64,000 bases of DNA from Vibrio mimicus (GCF_019048845.1 NZ_CP077425.1:496001-560000), one strand, 5' to 3'; positions 1 through 9,163 are shown, numbered from the stretch's first letter. A program made the numbers and translations. The notes: generated from the sequence alone by a model not told the origin.

Positions 1-182
1 CTAGCAATAAACTAGCGAATGAACTTTCGGTATGGCAACACCACATTGTGCCCCAAAGTGTGAAGATTGATGGTACTGAAGTGATTGTTCAACCTTTCGC
101 TAAACAATCGGGCATCATCGAATATCGCTCGATTGTAAAAGTCGACTATCAATACAAAATTCGTGAAAACAATCGCGACTAA
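1..182 (+). CDS. 3' end of an unidentified protein gene (partial)
   Basis: An open frame enters from the left edge (first full codon at base 3) and ends at a TAA at 180-182, giving the last 59 residues of a protein. The tail is polar with alternating hydrophobic residues (for example VKIDGTEVIVQPF and IIEYRSIVKVDY), which suggests beta structure. I do not recognise a family. The next plausible gene is over 600 bases away, so no operon partner is visible. It could also be a truncated remnant, because the region to its right carries an ERIC repeat and an insertion sequence. Confidence 0.45.
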   Translation, partial: SNKLANELSVWQHHIVPQSVKIDGTEVIVQPFAKQSGIIEYRSIVKVDYQYKIRENNRD

Positions 183-845
183 GTCGATCAAACCTATCTT
201 AGATGGCAAAGGATTGCCATTGACCCAGTTCTAGTTAAATCCCTAGCCCTTATTTGACTAACGAAAGTAATTTTTTGTTAAATCAATATTTAAGTTCAGA
301 CAAAAATTTAAAATTGTTTTTAGTAATGCCCGCACTATTTGGTAAGTTTTATAATAACTACATAACAGCGTGCGGCCAAAAATGGCTATATCAGAGTCGT
401 TATTTACCTTGGCCATATGAATATTTAATTCTATCTTCAGCATTGGATGTTGCTTCAAAATCAACCCGACACCATTATTAATCATGGTCGGTTCAGAGGC
501 GAAATTCGCACATAAAAACAAAAAATTAACCAAACTGCCCTTTGAACCCAAAAACCTACACCAAAACTACTTAGAGTTGCAGGTAGGCGGCAAGAGAGTG
601 AATCCCCATGAGGATAGATTGGGGTGAACGAACGTAGCCAACACCGCTGCAGATTCAAGTAGGAAGGGGATAATTCAAATTAATCATGCAAACCATGTTG
701 ATTTATACGATGTGGAGCAATACGTTAATTCAGCCACAAGCAAAGCACTTCGTCTTATTAAAAGCAATAGCCAAATATTTCAATTTATTAAAAATAATGA
801 CTAAATATTTAAAATATCAACATAAGCAATATGACTTAGTATCAA
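183..845. other. AT-rich intergenic stretch without a convincing gene
   Basis: Between the partial gene and the insertion sequence I see no gene with a ribosome-binding site and recognisable composition. Two overlapping opposite-strand open frames (about 254-481 plus and 258-551 minus) have no family resemblance and are probably chance frames. The stretch holds the ERIC repeat at 573-672, followed by AT-rich sequence with repeated aaatattt-like words at 770-815. Confidence 0.5.
573..672. repeat. ERIC (intergenic repeat unit) with a shortened centre
   Basis: The words gagtgaatcccc (595-606) and ggggtgaacg (621-630), followed by a gccaac...gctgca segment, match the ERIC family core: the ERIC-PCR primer ERIC1R is the reverse complement of a GTGAATCCCC-type segment and ERIC2 contains the GGGGTGAGCG type. 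The outer parts form a long imperfect inverted repeat (gttgcaggtaggcggc against the complement of gtagccaacaccgctgc). In full-length elements a central AGGAGCTTAC...GTGACT segment lies between the two core words. Here only about 14 bases separate CCCC from GGGG, so this copy has an internal deletion. Confidence 0.75.
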
Positions 846-1901
846 GTTTGAAGTGCAACGATCAGCGATAATATTCAACAAAACATTCCTCCGGTGTTTT
901 AAAGCCCAGACGAGCTCTGGGTCTGTTGTTAAGTTTGTGTGCAATCGCATTGCACTTTGCTTGAGTAAGTGTCTCCATCGAGGTGCCTTTGGGCAGATAT
1001 TGTCGGATAAGTCCGTTGGTATTTTCATTGGTTCCTCGCTCCCAAGAGTGGTGTGGGTTAGCAAAATAAAATCGAGTATCGGTGGTGGCTTCAATAAGCT
1101 CATATTGGTTAAACTCAGTGCCATTATCGGCGGTAATGGTGGTAAACAGACCATCAAATCGACTCATAAGCTGAATGGTTCGCCGATTAAGTGATGCGGT
1201 TGTTCGGTCGTCCATTTGCCCAATCAGGGTGTAGCCGGTCATGCGTTCAACGAGTGTCACGATGCAGTGTTTAGAGCCTTTTCCCATAACTGTATCAATT
1301 TCCCAGTGTCCACGCGTTTTACGTGTTTCGACACTTTTGGGTCGTTCCGAGATATGTCGTTTATTGGCGAGCCTTCCTCGACTATCGTAGGCAGCGTAAC
1401 GCTTTCGCCGCTGTTTGGTTGATTGCCTTAGATGCTTCCAAAGCGTGCCCCCATTGGCTTTATCTCGCCAGATGTACTGGTAAATGGATTCATGGCTAAT
1501 GGTCGGCTGTTTATATCGTTTCATTCTTCCGACCACTTGAGCAGGACTCCAGTCTTTTTTAATAAAGTGCACGACTTGGTTATATTGCTGCTGAGTAATG
1601 CGCTGATTACGCCTAGATTTACTTCGTCTTGTCCGAGTGCGTTGGTCGGCTTTGAAAGCCCGATAGGCGCCATCGTAAGCACAACGGTTGCGAGCAATTT
1701 CGCGAGAAATCGTACTCTTATGTCGCCCAGTGAGTTTGGCGATATGGGTATAGCTTAGACCTTGCTTTTTATAAGCAGCGATTGTATATCTCTCACCCTC
1801 GGTGAGCTGTTTATAAGTCATTCTTTTTCACTTCTTGGCGGGAGGAAAAATAGGGATTATGACGGCTCACCGTTTTATTTTTTAGTGTTGCACTTAGTAT
1901 A
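846..1901 (-). mobile_element. IS30-family insertion sequence
   Basis: One intact transposase fills the element. The terminal repeats share GAAGTGCAAC near 850 on the left and its near complement GTTGCACTTA near 1887-1896 on the right. Exact outer ends are uncertain by a few bases because the match fades outward and I could not find a clean 2-3 bp target duplication. The element lies between an ERIC-containing stretch and the outer-membrane protein gene and interrupts no recognisable gene. Confidence 0.8.
862..1821 (-). CDS. IS30-family transposase
   Basis: This 319-residue protein catalyses transposition of the surrounding element. It starts with an IS30-type helix-turn-helix region (residues about 1-50, including LTEGERYTIAAYKKQG and KSTISREI). 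The DDE catalytic core is visible: the first Asp in HWEIDTVMGKG, the second in ITADNGTEF, and the Glu in SWERGTNENTNGLIR, which is the typical IS30 signature. Length is normal for the family and there is no frameshift, so the enzyme should be active. The start at 1821 has cacttctt-type purine-rich sequence upstream in its own direction. Confidence 0.93.
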   Translation of the reverse strand: MTYKQLTEGERYTIAAYKKQGLSYTHIAKLTGRHKSTISREIARNRCAYDGAYRAFKADQRTRTRRSKSRRNQRITQQQYNQVVHFIKKDWSPAQVVGRMKRYKQPTISHESIYQYIWRDKANGGTLWKHLRQSTKQRRKRYAAYDSRGRLANKRHISERPKSVETRKTRGHWEIDTVMGKGSKHCIVTLVERMTGYTLIGQMDDRTTASLNRRTIQLMSRFDGLFTTITADNGTEFNQYELIEATTDTRFYFANPHHSWERGTNENTNGLIRQYLPKGTSMETLTQAKCNAIAHKLNNRPRARLGFKTPEECFVEYYR

Positions 1902-2006
1902 TGAATCCAAGTGAATAAATAAGGCAAAATACATTTGCATTGCGAATCCATCCATGTAAAATACCTCACTTCTTAATTAATGAAGTGATAGAGGATAATA
2001 ACTCCA

Positions 2007-2594
2007 ATGAAAAACAAACTACTTATTGTTGCTATTAGTGCTGTGATTTCTTCGTATGCAAATGCGAACTCGGGGTATTACTTAGGTTTGGGAACTATGG
2101 CGGTGAAAAACAGCACTCCAGTTTTAAATGACATTCCTGGCCATTCAGCAAAAGACACAGGTTCAGGAGCCAATATATATACTGGCTATCAATTTAATAC
2201 TCATTTTGCTCTTGAGGTAGATTTTAGTTACAGCTCTATCTCTGATTCATATATTACAGAATCACACTCTGCTTTGAGCAGTGTAGACGCTTATACCTTG
2301 GCTATTGCACCTAAATTTATTCAACCACTAAACAAATCATTGAGCATTTATGCTAAACCTTCGCTCAATTATACGATCCTAGAAAGTGATACATACGTAA
2401 GACTAGAAGGAGCGAGTGTTTCATTTGATGAAAAAAGTAAGAAAACCCACGCTGGTTTAGAGCTTGGTGGAACATTTGCATTAAATGAAAATATTTCCTT
2501 AACTCTTGCTTACCAACGTCTTTTTGAACCGTCAAAGTTTGAAGATTTAAAATACCAAGACCAACTTAAATTTGGCCTGAGTTACTATTTATAA
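2007..2594 (+). CDS. Outer-membrane beta-barrel protein, OmpA/OmpW-like small porin
   Basis: A 195-residue exported protein. Residues 1-20 form a signal peptide ending ANA before NSGYYLGLG. The rest alternates amphipathic strands (GYYLGLGTMAV, NIYTGYQFNTHFALEVDF, HAGLELGGTFALNENISL) with a terminal LKFGLSYYL strand ending in aromatic residues, the usual C-terminal signature of an eight-stranded barrel inserted by the BAM machinery. The family is the OMP_b-brl / OmpA-like barrel fold. Substrate and role are unknown. It converges on rbsR and shares the terminator at 2638-2660. Its upstream sequence (1902-2006) remains intact beside the insertion sequence, so the IS promoter could affect it. Confidence 0.8.
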   Translation: MKNKLLIVAISAVISSYANANSGYYLGLGTMAVKNSTPVLNDIPGHSAKDTGSGANIYTGYQFNTHFALEVDFSYSSISDSYITESHSALSSVDAYTLAIAPKFIQPLNKSLSIYAKPSLNYTILESDTYVRLEGASVSFDEKSKKTHAGLELGGTFALNENISLTLAYQRLFEPSKFEDLKYQDQLKFGLSYYL

Positions 2595-2637
2595 TTTTTC
2601 ATACGATTTATAATTTTTTCATACAAAATATAGACTC

Positions 2638-2660
2638 AAAGGGGCTGATTAAGCCCCTTT
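2638..2660. terminator. Bidirectional Rho-independent terminator between barrel gene and rbsR
   Basis: Arms AAAGGGGCT and AGCCCCTTT enclose a five-base loop, with T-rich sequence on the plus side. The stop codon of rbsR (2649-2651) lies inside the hairpin, so the stem is partly coding for the last residues of RbsR. Confidence 0.85.
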
Positions 2661-3659
2661 AAATTTATTAACACTACTACGCACCACTAAAGTCGGTTCT
2701 AATTGCACAACTTGCGCAGTGGTGTCTGGATTTTCCAACCGATAAAGCAGGGTATCCACAGCGGCTTTGCCGAGGCGGTATTTGGGTTGATGGATGGTGG
2801 TTAACGCCGGGGTCATAAACTTAGCGATATGCACATCATCGTAGCCAATCAAGGAAAGATCGTCCGGCACTCGCAAACCTCGCTGGTTAGCCGCTTGAAT
2901 CACCCCCATCGCCATCATGTCATTGGAAACAAACAAAGCGCTGGGCAATTTGCCACGCTGATAGAGTTTTTCAAAGGCTTGGTAGCCGCCTTCACACTCG
3001 AAGTCAGATTCCACAATCCAATCTGAATGAATTCCGAGCCCAGCTTCCGCTAACGCTCGCTTATAGCCTTCATAACGCATTTGCGCTTGATGGCGAATCA
3101 GAGGCCCAGTGATACAACCAATTTCTCTGTGTCCGCACTCAATTAGATGTTTGGCCGCCATGTAGCCGCCTTGCAGTGAGTTATCTTGAATTTTGTCACT
3201 GGCAAACAGGATTGGGCCCCAGTCCATCACGACAACAGGAATATCGGGATAACGATCAAACACATCCAACCGTTCTCCCTCAAGGGTTGAACACATCAGC
3301 AATAAACCATCAACACGTTTTTGCAGCAAGGTATTGATGCTGGCTTTCATGCGTTGGTTATCGCCTTCAGTGTTGCACAAAATCAGGTTATAACCTTGGT
3401 GATAGCAACTGCGCTCTACGCCTTTTACCACTTCACCAAAAAATGGGTTGGTCGAGGTGGTCACTAACATACCAATGGTTTTGGTGCGGTTCATTTTGAG
3501 GCTACGCGCGAGGGCGGAGGGGGCGTAATTGAGTTGCTGAGCGGCGTTATTGACCCGCTCAGCAATTTCATCACTCACAAAACGACTCTTATTGATCACA
3601 TGGCTTACGGTTGAAGTGGAGACGCCAGCAAGTCGAGCGATATCCTTCATGGTGGCCAT
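2649..3659 (-). CDS. rbsR: Ribose operon repressor RbsR (LacI family)
   Basis: A 336-residue LacI/GalR regulator. The N-terminal helix-turn-helix (MKDIARLAGVSTSTVSHVIN) is followed by a hinge (residues about 45-60) and a periplasmic-binding-protein-like effector domain ending in LVVRSSVNKFKG. In the known system ribose binding to RbsR releases the operator. It is the last gene of the rbs operon, ten bases after rbsK, and the matching operator lies at 8682-8699 before rbsD. Length and order match rbsDACBKR of Vibrio and Escherichia. Confidence 0.95.
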   Translation of the reverse strand: MATMKDIARLAGVSTSTVSHVINKSRFVSDEIAERVNNAAQQLNYAPSALARSLKMNRTKTIGMLVTTSTNPFFGEVVKGVERSCYHQGYNLILCNTEGDNQRMKASINTLLQKRVDGLLLMCSTLEGERLDVFDRYPDIPVVVMDWGPILFASDKIQDNSLQGGYMAAKHLIECGHREIGCITGPLIRHQAQMRYEGYKRALAEAGLGIHSDWIVESDFECEGGYQAFEKLYQRGKLPSALFVSNDMMAMGVIQAANQRGLRVPDDLSLIGYDDVHIAKFMTPALTTIHQPKYRLGKAAVDTLLYRLENPDTTAQVVQLEPTLVVRSSVNKFKGA

Positions 3660-3669
3660 GTGTTTTCTC

Positions 3670-4590
3670 CTATGAGTGTTCAGCTAAAAAGGCCTCAACT
3701 TCCGCACGAGTGGGAATCGAGGTTTGCGCACCAAAGCGTGTTACCGAGATCGCGGCAGCGGCATGGGCAAACTTAATGGCTGATTCTAGAGGCATTTCTT
3801 GCAACAAGCCAGTCACCAATGCACCGTTAAAGGTATCACCTGCGGCGGTGGTGTCCGTGGCTTTCACCACAAAGCCGGGATTTCGTTGCCCACGACCATT
3901 TTGGCTCAGCCACACACCCTTTGAACCAAGGGTAATAATGACAATCTCGATGCCTTTACAGTGTAAAGCGTCCGCCGCTTGCTGCGCACTGGCATCATCC
4001 GAGACCGTAATTCCGGTGAGCACTTCCGCTTCGGTTTCATTCGGCGTGATCAGATCTACACACTTCAGCAACTCATCAGGCAACTCACGGGCAGGTGCAG
4101 GGTTAAGGATCACATTGGTTTTGGCCGCTTTGGCTTCTTGCGCTGCTTTTAAAATGCCATCGAGTGGCGTTTCTAGTTGCATCAGCAGATAACGTGCATC
4201 CCGAATCGCCGCGAGATCAGGCTCAATCGCGGCAGCAGTCAACTTGGCATTAGCTTCTGCAGAAATGCAGATACTGTTCTCACCACTGTCGGAGACTTGA
4301 ATCATCGCAATACCGGTTGGGCAGTTCGGTTGCAGCTTCACGCCCACCGTATTGATGCCATCTAGCTTAAAACTTTCACGAATATTAATGCCAAACGAAT
4401 CATCGCCAACACAGGCAATCAAACCCACATCCGCTTGCATACGTGCGGCGGCAACGGCTTGGTTTGCCCCTTTTCCACCCGGAATGACTTGATAATTGCG
4501 CCCGTGTAGGGTTTCTCCGGGGCGAGGAAATGAAGGCACTTGCAGCACATGGTCTGCATTGACGCTACCCAGAACCACCAACTTATTCAT
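3670..4590 (-). CDS. rbsK: Ribokinase
   Basis: A 306-residue PfkB-family sugar kinase that phosphorylates ribose at O5 with ATP in the cytoplasm, feeding the pentose phosphate pathway. Both family signatures are visible: GGKGANQAVAAARM near residue 42 (sugar binding) and TDTTAAGDTFNGALV near residue 245, whose GAGD-type loop (here AAGD) carries the catalytic Asp and anion hole. It is separated from rbsB by about 138 bases containing a strong palindrome and is followed closely by rbsR. Confidence 0.96.
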   Translation of the reverse strand: MNKLVVLGSVNADHVLQVPSFPRPGETLHGRNYQVIPGGKGANQAVAAARMQADVGLIACVGDDSFGINIRESFKLDGINTVGVKLQPNCPTGIAMIQVSDSGENSICISAEANAKLTAAAIEPDLAAIRDARYLLMQLETPLDGILKAAQEAKAAKTNVILNPAPARELPDELLKCVDLITPNETEAEVLTGITVSDDASAQQAADALHCKGIEIVIITLGSKGVWLSQNGRGQRNPGFVVKATDTTAAGDTFNGALVTGLLQEMPLESAIKFAHAAAAISVTRFGAQTSIPTRAEVEAFLAEHS

Positions 4591-4695
4591 ACGGTTATCC
4601 TTTGTATTGATGAGGAAAAACAGAGTGGTTTAATGGCTGACACCCTCTTTCTTCATTGGGTAAACGAGGAAAATAGAACCAGTAAACCGCTCGGT

Positions 4696-4721
4696 TTTCC
4701 CTCCTCATATGAGGAGGGAAA
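4696..4721 (-). promoter_or_regulatory. Perfect 26-base palindrome between rbsB and rbsK
   Basis: Two 13-base arms meet at CAT|ATG with no unpaired centre; the core is CCCTCCTCATATGAGGAGGG (4699-4718). It sits just after the rbsB stop, and a second small hairpin (AACCG/CGGTT) follows before rbsK. Intercistronic stems after a binding-protein gene commonly protect the upstream mRNA and reduce read-through. That role is inferred here from position only. There is no long U tract, so it is not a clear terminator. Confidence 0.7.
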
Positions 4722-4728
4722 GCCCTGA

Positions 4729-5607
4729 TTATTTTGAAATCACTTTCAGAGCAACAGGGATATAAGCTTCCACTTTTTCACCCTTGAGCATTTTGTCGGC
4801 AGTTTCAATACCAATCGCGCCAATCATGTCTGGCTGTTGTGCAACAGTGGCTGCTAATTGACCGCGCTCTACCGCTGCGATACCGTCATCGGTGCCATCA
4901 AAGCCAACAATCATCACTGACTTGCCTGACGCTTGAATCGCACGTAGTGCACCCAATGCCATTTCATCGTTTTGCGCGAAAACCGCTTGAACATCTGGGT
5001 TCGCTGCCAGTAGGTTTTCCATCACGTTCAAACCTTTAGTGCGGTCGAAGTCCGCAGGTTGACTGGCCAGCAGTTGCATCTTGCTGCCTTTCACTGCATT
5101 CATGAAACCTTCACCACGCTCACGCGCCGCTGAAGTTCCGGCGATGCCTTCCAGTTGGAACACTTTGGCATCACTGCCAATTTTCGCTTCAATAAAATGG
5201 CCTGCCATTTCGCCGCCGACCACGTTATCGGACGCAATGTGGCTCACTACCTCACCACGGCTTGCGCCACGGTCAAGCGTCAGCACTGGGATCTTTGAGC
5301 GGTTCGCGATACGAATCGCGTTAGAAACCGCATCCGAATCAGTCGGGTTGATCAGAATCGCTTTCACGCCGCGCACCGTCAGATCTTCCACGTTTGAAAG
5401 CTCTTTGCTTGGGTCATTTTGCGAATCCAGCACAATCAGGTTGTAGCCAAGTTCTTTGGCTTTCGCTTCGGCTCCATCCTTCATGGTCACGAAAAATGGG
5501 TTGTTCAGCGTTGAAAGCACAATCGCCACGGTATCTTGCGCTTGCGCAGCAAAAGAAACCGAAGTGGAAAGTAGAGCAGCAGAGATAAGAGTGGTCAGTT
5601 TTTTCAT
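4729..5607 (-). CDS. rbsB: Periplasmic D-ribose-binding protein
   Basis: A 292-residue type I periplasmic binding protein for the ribose ABC importer. The signal peptide [19 protein letters not shown]...AQA precedes [21 protein letters not shown], the conserved ribose/AI-2 binding start, and the second lobe contains [17 protein letters not shown] chose the ATG at 5607 because it gives a clean signal peptide and an AAGGA eight bases upstream; an in-frame frame extends further but adds charged residues. The gene follows rbsC directly in the operon. Confidence 0.96.
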   Translation of the reverse strand: MKKLTTLISAALLSTSVSFAAQAQDTVAIVLSTLNNPFFVTMKDGAEAKAKELGYNLIVLDSQNDPSKELSNVEDLTVRGVKAILINPTDSDAVSNAIRIANRSKIPVLTLDRGASRGEVVSHIASDNVVGGEMAGHFIEAKIGSDAKVFQLEGIAGTSAARERGEGFMNAVKGSKMQLLASQPADFDRTKGLNVMENLLAANPDVQAVFAQNDEMALGALRAIQASGKSVMIVGFDGTDDGIAAVERGQLAATVAQQPDMIGAIGIETADKMLKGEKVEAYIPVALKVISK

Positions 5608-5667
5608 TCTCATAGTCCTTTTTGGTTGCGCCTCGCAGCCCTTGCCCTGTCGAGGCGGATTCACGTT

Positions 5668-6651
5668 TTATTTATTTTTGTTGTCTACCAAGACGGCCAG
5701 CAAAATAACCACTGCTTTCGCAATCATTTGGTAGTAGGAGGAAACATCGAGCAAGTTCAATGCGTTGTTTAAAAATCCGATGATGAGAGCGCCGATCAGC
5801 GTGCCCATGATGCGACCTTTACCGCCCATCAAACTGGTGCCCCCGAGCACCACAGCCGCAATCGCATCCAATTCATAGCCCATACCCGCCGTAGGTTGCG
5901 CAGAAGAAAGGCGAGATGTAACGATGATGCCTGCTAGTGCGGCCAGTAAACCACAGATGGCATACACGCCGATTTTGACGCGATCAACGTTGATACCTGA
6001 AAGGCGAGTTGCTGATTCGTTGCCGCCCACTGCATACACATAGCGGCCAAAGCGAGTGTGATTGAGCAAGTACCAAGCGCCGGCAAACACCACTACCATC
6101 AGCCATACCGGAAGCGGAATGCCCAATGCGTAGCCTGTACCAAACCATGCAAAGGTGTCCGCCGTATCAGTGAATCCGGTCGAAATCGGACGACCATCGG
6201 TGTACACCATGGTCACGCCGCGCAGCAACGTCATAGTGACGAGGGTAGCAATAAACGCCTGCACTTTACCTTTGGCAATGATGATGCCGCTGATTGCGCC
6301 AAGCGCAGCACCAGCCAGCAAAGCCGTAGGCACAGCTACCAGAACAGGGACTTCCATCGCCACTAAGGTGGCCGCAAAAGCGCCACACAAGGCGAGCACC
6401 GAACCGACGCTCAAATCAATCCCTGCGGTTAAGATGACCAAGGTCATACCCACCGCGATGATCGCGTTGACCGAAGTTTGGCGCAGAATATTCAGTAAGT
6501 TATCAACCGTGAAAAAATTCGGGTTTAAGAAAGAGACGACAACCACTAAAAACAGCAGTGCGATCAGCGATTTTTGTTCAATCAACCACTCTTTGCTGAG
6601 CAGTTTTTTACGGTTATCAGATGTCGTATTGGTCATGGTTCGGGTACTCAT
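5668..6651 (-). CDS. rbsC: Ribose ABC transporter permease
   Basis: A 327-residue inner-membrane permease of the BPD_transp_2 family with about eight to ten hydrophobic segments (for example LIALLFLVVVVSFLNPNFF and VLVAVPTALLAGAALGAI). The family motif region GGNESATRLSGINVDRVK and the EAA-like AIAAVVLGGTSLMGGKG are present. I prefer the ATG at 6651, which has AAGGA seven bases upstream. An ATG at 6669 overlapping the rbsA stop as ATGA would add six residues and cannot be excluded. Confidence 0.95.
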   Translation of the reverse strand: MSTRTMTNTTSDNRKKLLSKEWLIEQKSLIALLFLVVVVSFLNPNFFTVDNLLNILRQTSVNAIIAVGMTLVILTAGIDLSVGSVLALCGAFAATLVAMEVPVLVAVPTALLAGAALGAISGIIIAKGKVQAFIATLVTMTLLRGVTMVYTDGRPISTGFTDTADTFAWFGTGYALGIPLPVWLMVVVFAGAWYLLNHTRFGRYVYAVGGNESATRLSGINVDRVKIGVYAICGLLAALAGIIVTSRLSSAQPTAGMGYELDAIAAVVLGGTSLMGGKGRIMGTLIGALIIGFLNNALNLLDVSSYYQMIAKAVVILLAVLVDNKNK

Positions 6652-6665
6652 GCTGTATCCTTGTT

Positions 6666-8168
6666 TCATGCTGCGTGAGCAGGGTTACGCCCTACCGCAC
6701 ACGCCATTAATTTCTCTTGATCGGCTTCGCTCGCCATAAACTCGCCGCTAATGCGCCCTTCATGCATCACCAGAATGCGGTCACTCATGCCAAGCACTTC
6801 AGGCATTTCTGAGGAGACTAAAATGATGCTCATACCTTCGGCTTTGAATTGGTTGATCAGTTGGTAGATCTCTTTTTTCGCACCCACGTCAACGCCGCGA
6901 GTCGGTTCGTCCAAAATCAGCACTTTGGGTTTGGTCATCAGTCCTTTGGCGATCGCCACTTTCTGCTGATTGCCCCCAGAAAGGTTGCCAATGATTTGCT
7001 CACGACTTGGGGTTTTGATGTTGAACAGACGAATAAAGTCATCCACAGCAATCACTTCATCGGCATGACGAATTTGCACACCTTTGCTCAGTTGATTGAG
7101 CGCGCAAAGTGACATGTTCTCTTTCACCGAAAGACCAAGCACCAAGCCATCGCCTTTACGATCTTCAGAGATATAGGCGATGCCATTGGCCAAACCATCT
7201 TGCGGACTGACAGGGTTAACCGTGCGCCCGTTGAGGTTAATCACACCACGCTCCGAAGGCAGCGCGCCATAAATCACCTTCATCAGTTCAGTGCGCCCTG
7301 CCCCCATCAGGCCAGAGACACCAAGAATCTCACCTTTTTTAAGCGTAAAGCTGACATCCTGTACACCCGAGCCAGTCAGGCCAATCACCTCAAGGCTGAT
7401 GTCACCTTGCTGCGCGGCAATGCGTGGGTACTGTTCTTCCAGTTTACGGCCAACCATCATCTCAATCAGGCCATCTTCATTGGTATCGCACACGCGGCAC
7501 TCGCCAATAAATTTGCCGTCACGCAGCACTGTGATGTCGTCACAAATCTCAAAAATCTCTTTCAAACGGTGCGAGATGTAGACAATGCCGCAGCCTTGTT
7601 CGCGCAGTTCATTAATGACATTAAACAGAGATTCGGTTTCGGTATCGGTCAGCGCATCCGTCGGTTCATCCATGATGATGACTTTCGATTCAAACGACAG
7701 CGCTTTGGCAATTTCCACCATCTGCTGCTCACCCAAGCTCAGATCACCGAGCAAGGTTTTCGCACTGTGTTTCACATTCAAACGCGCGAGCAATTGATCG
7801 GCTTTACGATACATTTCATCCCATAAAATGCGCCCAAGAGGTGACGTCATTTCACGACCAAGAAAAATATTTTCCGCAATCGTCAGCTGCGGGATCAGGT
7901 TGAGCTCTTGGTGAATAATGCTGATGCCCGCCAGTTGCGAATCACGCGGACCTTTAAAACTGACAGGTTGGCCTTGATACTCAATGCGGCCCGCATCTTT
8001 GCTATAAATGCCGGTCAGCACTTTCATCAAGGTTGATTTGCCAGCACCGTTTTCACCCATTAACGCCATTACCCGCCCCGGATAGACATTCAGGCTCGCT
8101 TTGTCCAAGGCTTTTACGCCAGGGAACGCTTTTTCAATTTGGCTCAGGGCTAAAATTGCTTGAGTCAT
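6666..8168 (-). CDS. rbsA: Ribose ABC transporter ATP-binding protein
   Basis: A 500-residue duplicated ATPase that powers ribose import. The first half has Walker [10 protein letters not shown], signature [15 protein letters not shown] and Walker [12 protein letters not shown]. The second half has a degenerate Walker A ([10 protein letters not shown]), an intact signature [15 protein letters not shown] and Walker [12 protein letters not shown], as is usual in this sugar family. The start at 8168 has GGAGGA upstream, whereas the longer frame would overlap rbsD. The usual length is about 500. Confidence 0.96.
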   Translation of the reverse strand: MTQAILALSQIEKAFPGVKALDKASLNVYPGRVMALMGENGAGKSTLMKVLTGIYSKDAGRIEYQGQPVSFKGPRDSQLAGISIIHQELNLIPQLTIAENIFLGREMTSPLGRILWDEMYRKADQLLARLNVKHSAKTLLGDLSLGEQQMVEIAKALSFESKVIIMDEPTDALTDTETESLFNVINELREQGCGIVYISHRLKEIFEICDDITVLRDGKFIGECRVCDTNEDGLIEMMVGRKLEEQYPRIAAQQGDISLEVIGLTGSGVQDVSFTLKKGEILGVSGLMGAGRTELMKVIYGALPSERGVINLNGRTVNPVSPQDGLANGIAYISEDRKGDGLVLGLSVKENMSLCALNQLSKGVQIRHADEVIAVDDFIRLFNIKTPSREQIIGNLSGGNQQKVAIAKGLMTKPKVLILDEPTRGVDVGAKKEIYQLINQFKAEGMSIILVSSEMPEVLGMSDRILVMHEGRISGEFMASEADQEKLMACAVGRNPAHAA

Positions 8169-8194
8169 AGTGGTTCCTCCATGGTTGAGTGTGG

Positions 8195-8614
8195 TTAAAA
8201 CACGACACCCGCTTGGAAAATCACATTGGCGTAAGGTGTACATTCACCAGTGCGCACTACCGCGCGACTTTGCAAGGTACGTTGTTTAAACGCTTCATGG
8301 CTGATGTATTGGATAGCAATCGGCTTACCGCACAATTGTTCTTCTGCTTTCAGCTCGCGGCATAAGGCTTCATGCAACACAGGGCTTACTTGAGCAAACT
8401 CTTGTGCCACGATGACACTTTCAATCTGTGACTCAGACAAAATCACCCGTACTGTTTCCAAAAAAGAAGGCACCCCGTGAGTCAGCGCGAGATCAATACG
8501 CGTCACTTCATCAGGGATTGGCAGCCCAGCATCACAGATCGTGATTTCATCGGTATGGCCGAGTGTTGCCACCAAATAAGAGAGTTCAGAGTTCAGTAGG
8601 GTACTTTTTTTCAT
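8195..8614 (-). CDS. rbsD: D-ribose pyranase
   Basis: A 139-residue cytoplasmic enzyme that interconverts the beta-pyran and beta-furan forms of ribose so that ribokinase receives its substrate. The N-terminal part has the conserved [22 protein letters not shown] region with its catalytic His, and the C-terminus ends [16 protein letters not shown] with the conserved TGE(C)TPYANV sequence. The ATG at 8614 gives the exact length of the E. coli enzyme. It is the first gene of the operon, behind the operator and promoter at 8682-8762. Confidence 0.95.
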   Translation of the reverse strand: MKKSTLLNSELSYLVATLGHTDEITICDAGLPIPDEVTRIDLALTHGVPSFLETVRVILSESQIESVIVAQEFAQVSPVLHEALCRELKAEEQLCGKPIAIQYISHEAFKQRTLQSRAVVRTGECTPYANVIFQAGVVF

Positions 8615-8681
8615 GGTGATACCTTTTATCAATTCACGTTCAGATAACGACTGCACTACTTCAACTTGATGAAAAAATGCA

Positions 8682-8699
8682 CATCGAAACGTTTCGATG
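8682..8699 (-). promoter_or_regulatory. RbsR-type operator of the rbs operon
   Basis: An 18-base perfect palindrome, CATCGAAAC|GTTTCGATG, with the central CG typical of LacI-family operators and close to the known RbsR consensus. It overlaps the expected transcription start if the -10 at 8702-8707 is used, so bound repressor would block RNA polymerase. Confidence 0.85.
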
Positions 8700-8701
8700 G
8701 C

Positions 8702-8762
8702 ATAATAGTTTACTCAATTAAGTTTGCACGCGACAAATCCACAGAGTGTGAAAACGATCAGT
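8702..8762 (-). promoter_or_regulatory. Probable rbs promoter with CRP-like site
   Basis: Reading the minus strand, TATTAT (8702-8707) is a plausible -10. A CRP-like sequence (ACTGA-N6-TCACA, 8747-8762) is centred about 60 bases upstream of the inferred start, the class I spacing. One half-site is perfect and the other is 3 of 5. The -35 is weak, as expected for an activator-dependent promoter. This is an inference from spacing and motif. Confidence 0.5.
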
Positions 8763-8897
8763 AAAATGACGTACTCAATACTCACTTTGATGAATAGAGA
8801 TAGGGGCGAACGGTGATCATTTCGCGCCGATTTAACACAGTAGCCTCATGATTCGGTATAGTGACGCCAACAAACTAAAGCAGTGAATGAGGATCGA

Positions 8898-9158
8898 ATG
8901 AAGAACGCTCTATTAGTAATATTGAGTGCGCTAGCGCTTTCAGCCTGTACCGAAGTCGGCAGTAAATCATGGTGTGAAGGAATGCGCGAAAAACCGAAAA
9001 GCGAGTGGAATACTCAAGACACGCTCGACTTCGCCAAACACTGCATTTTCAACAATGAAGTCGGCAGCAAATCTTGGTGCGAAGATATGGATGAGAAATC
9101 CAAAGGTGACTGGACAGCCAAAGAAGCAGGTTCGTACGCTAAATATTGTGTTCTGTGA
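8898..9158 (+). CDS. Small lipoprotein with two DUF3012 repeats
   Basis: An 86-residue predicted lipoprotein: signal peptide with lipobox LSAC, Cys at residue 17. The mature part is two tandem copies of about 32 residues, each beginning EVGSKSWCE and ending with YAKYC or FAKHC, the pattern of DUF3012. Each repeat has two Cys. Most DUF3012 proteins carry a single copy. The ATG at 8898 has GAGGA upstream and replaces an earlier non-canonical start. It is divergent from rbsD and followed by its own terminator. Function unknown. Confidence 0.85.
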   Translation: MKNALLVILSALALSACTEVGSKSWCEGMREKPKSEWNTQDTLDFAKHCIFNNEVGSKSWCEDMDEKSKGDWTAKEAGSYAKYCVL

Positions 9159-9163
9159 GAAGG

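Noticed and set aside
254..551. Overlapping opposite-strand frames of 75 and 97 codons near the left edge
   Set aside because: Non-canonical start or no ribosome-binding site, no family match, AT-rich low-information sequence.
835..1900. The word cttagtat at both ends of the IS30 element (835-842 and 1893-1900), looking like an 8-base target duplication
   Set aside because: The right copy overlaps the terminal inverted repeat itself and IS30 elements make 2-3 base duplications, so it is more likely chance in AT-rich DNA.
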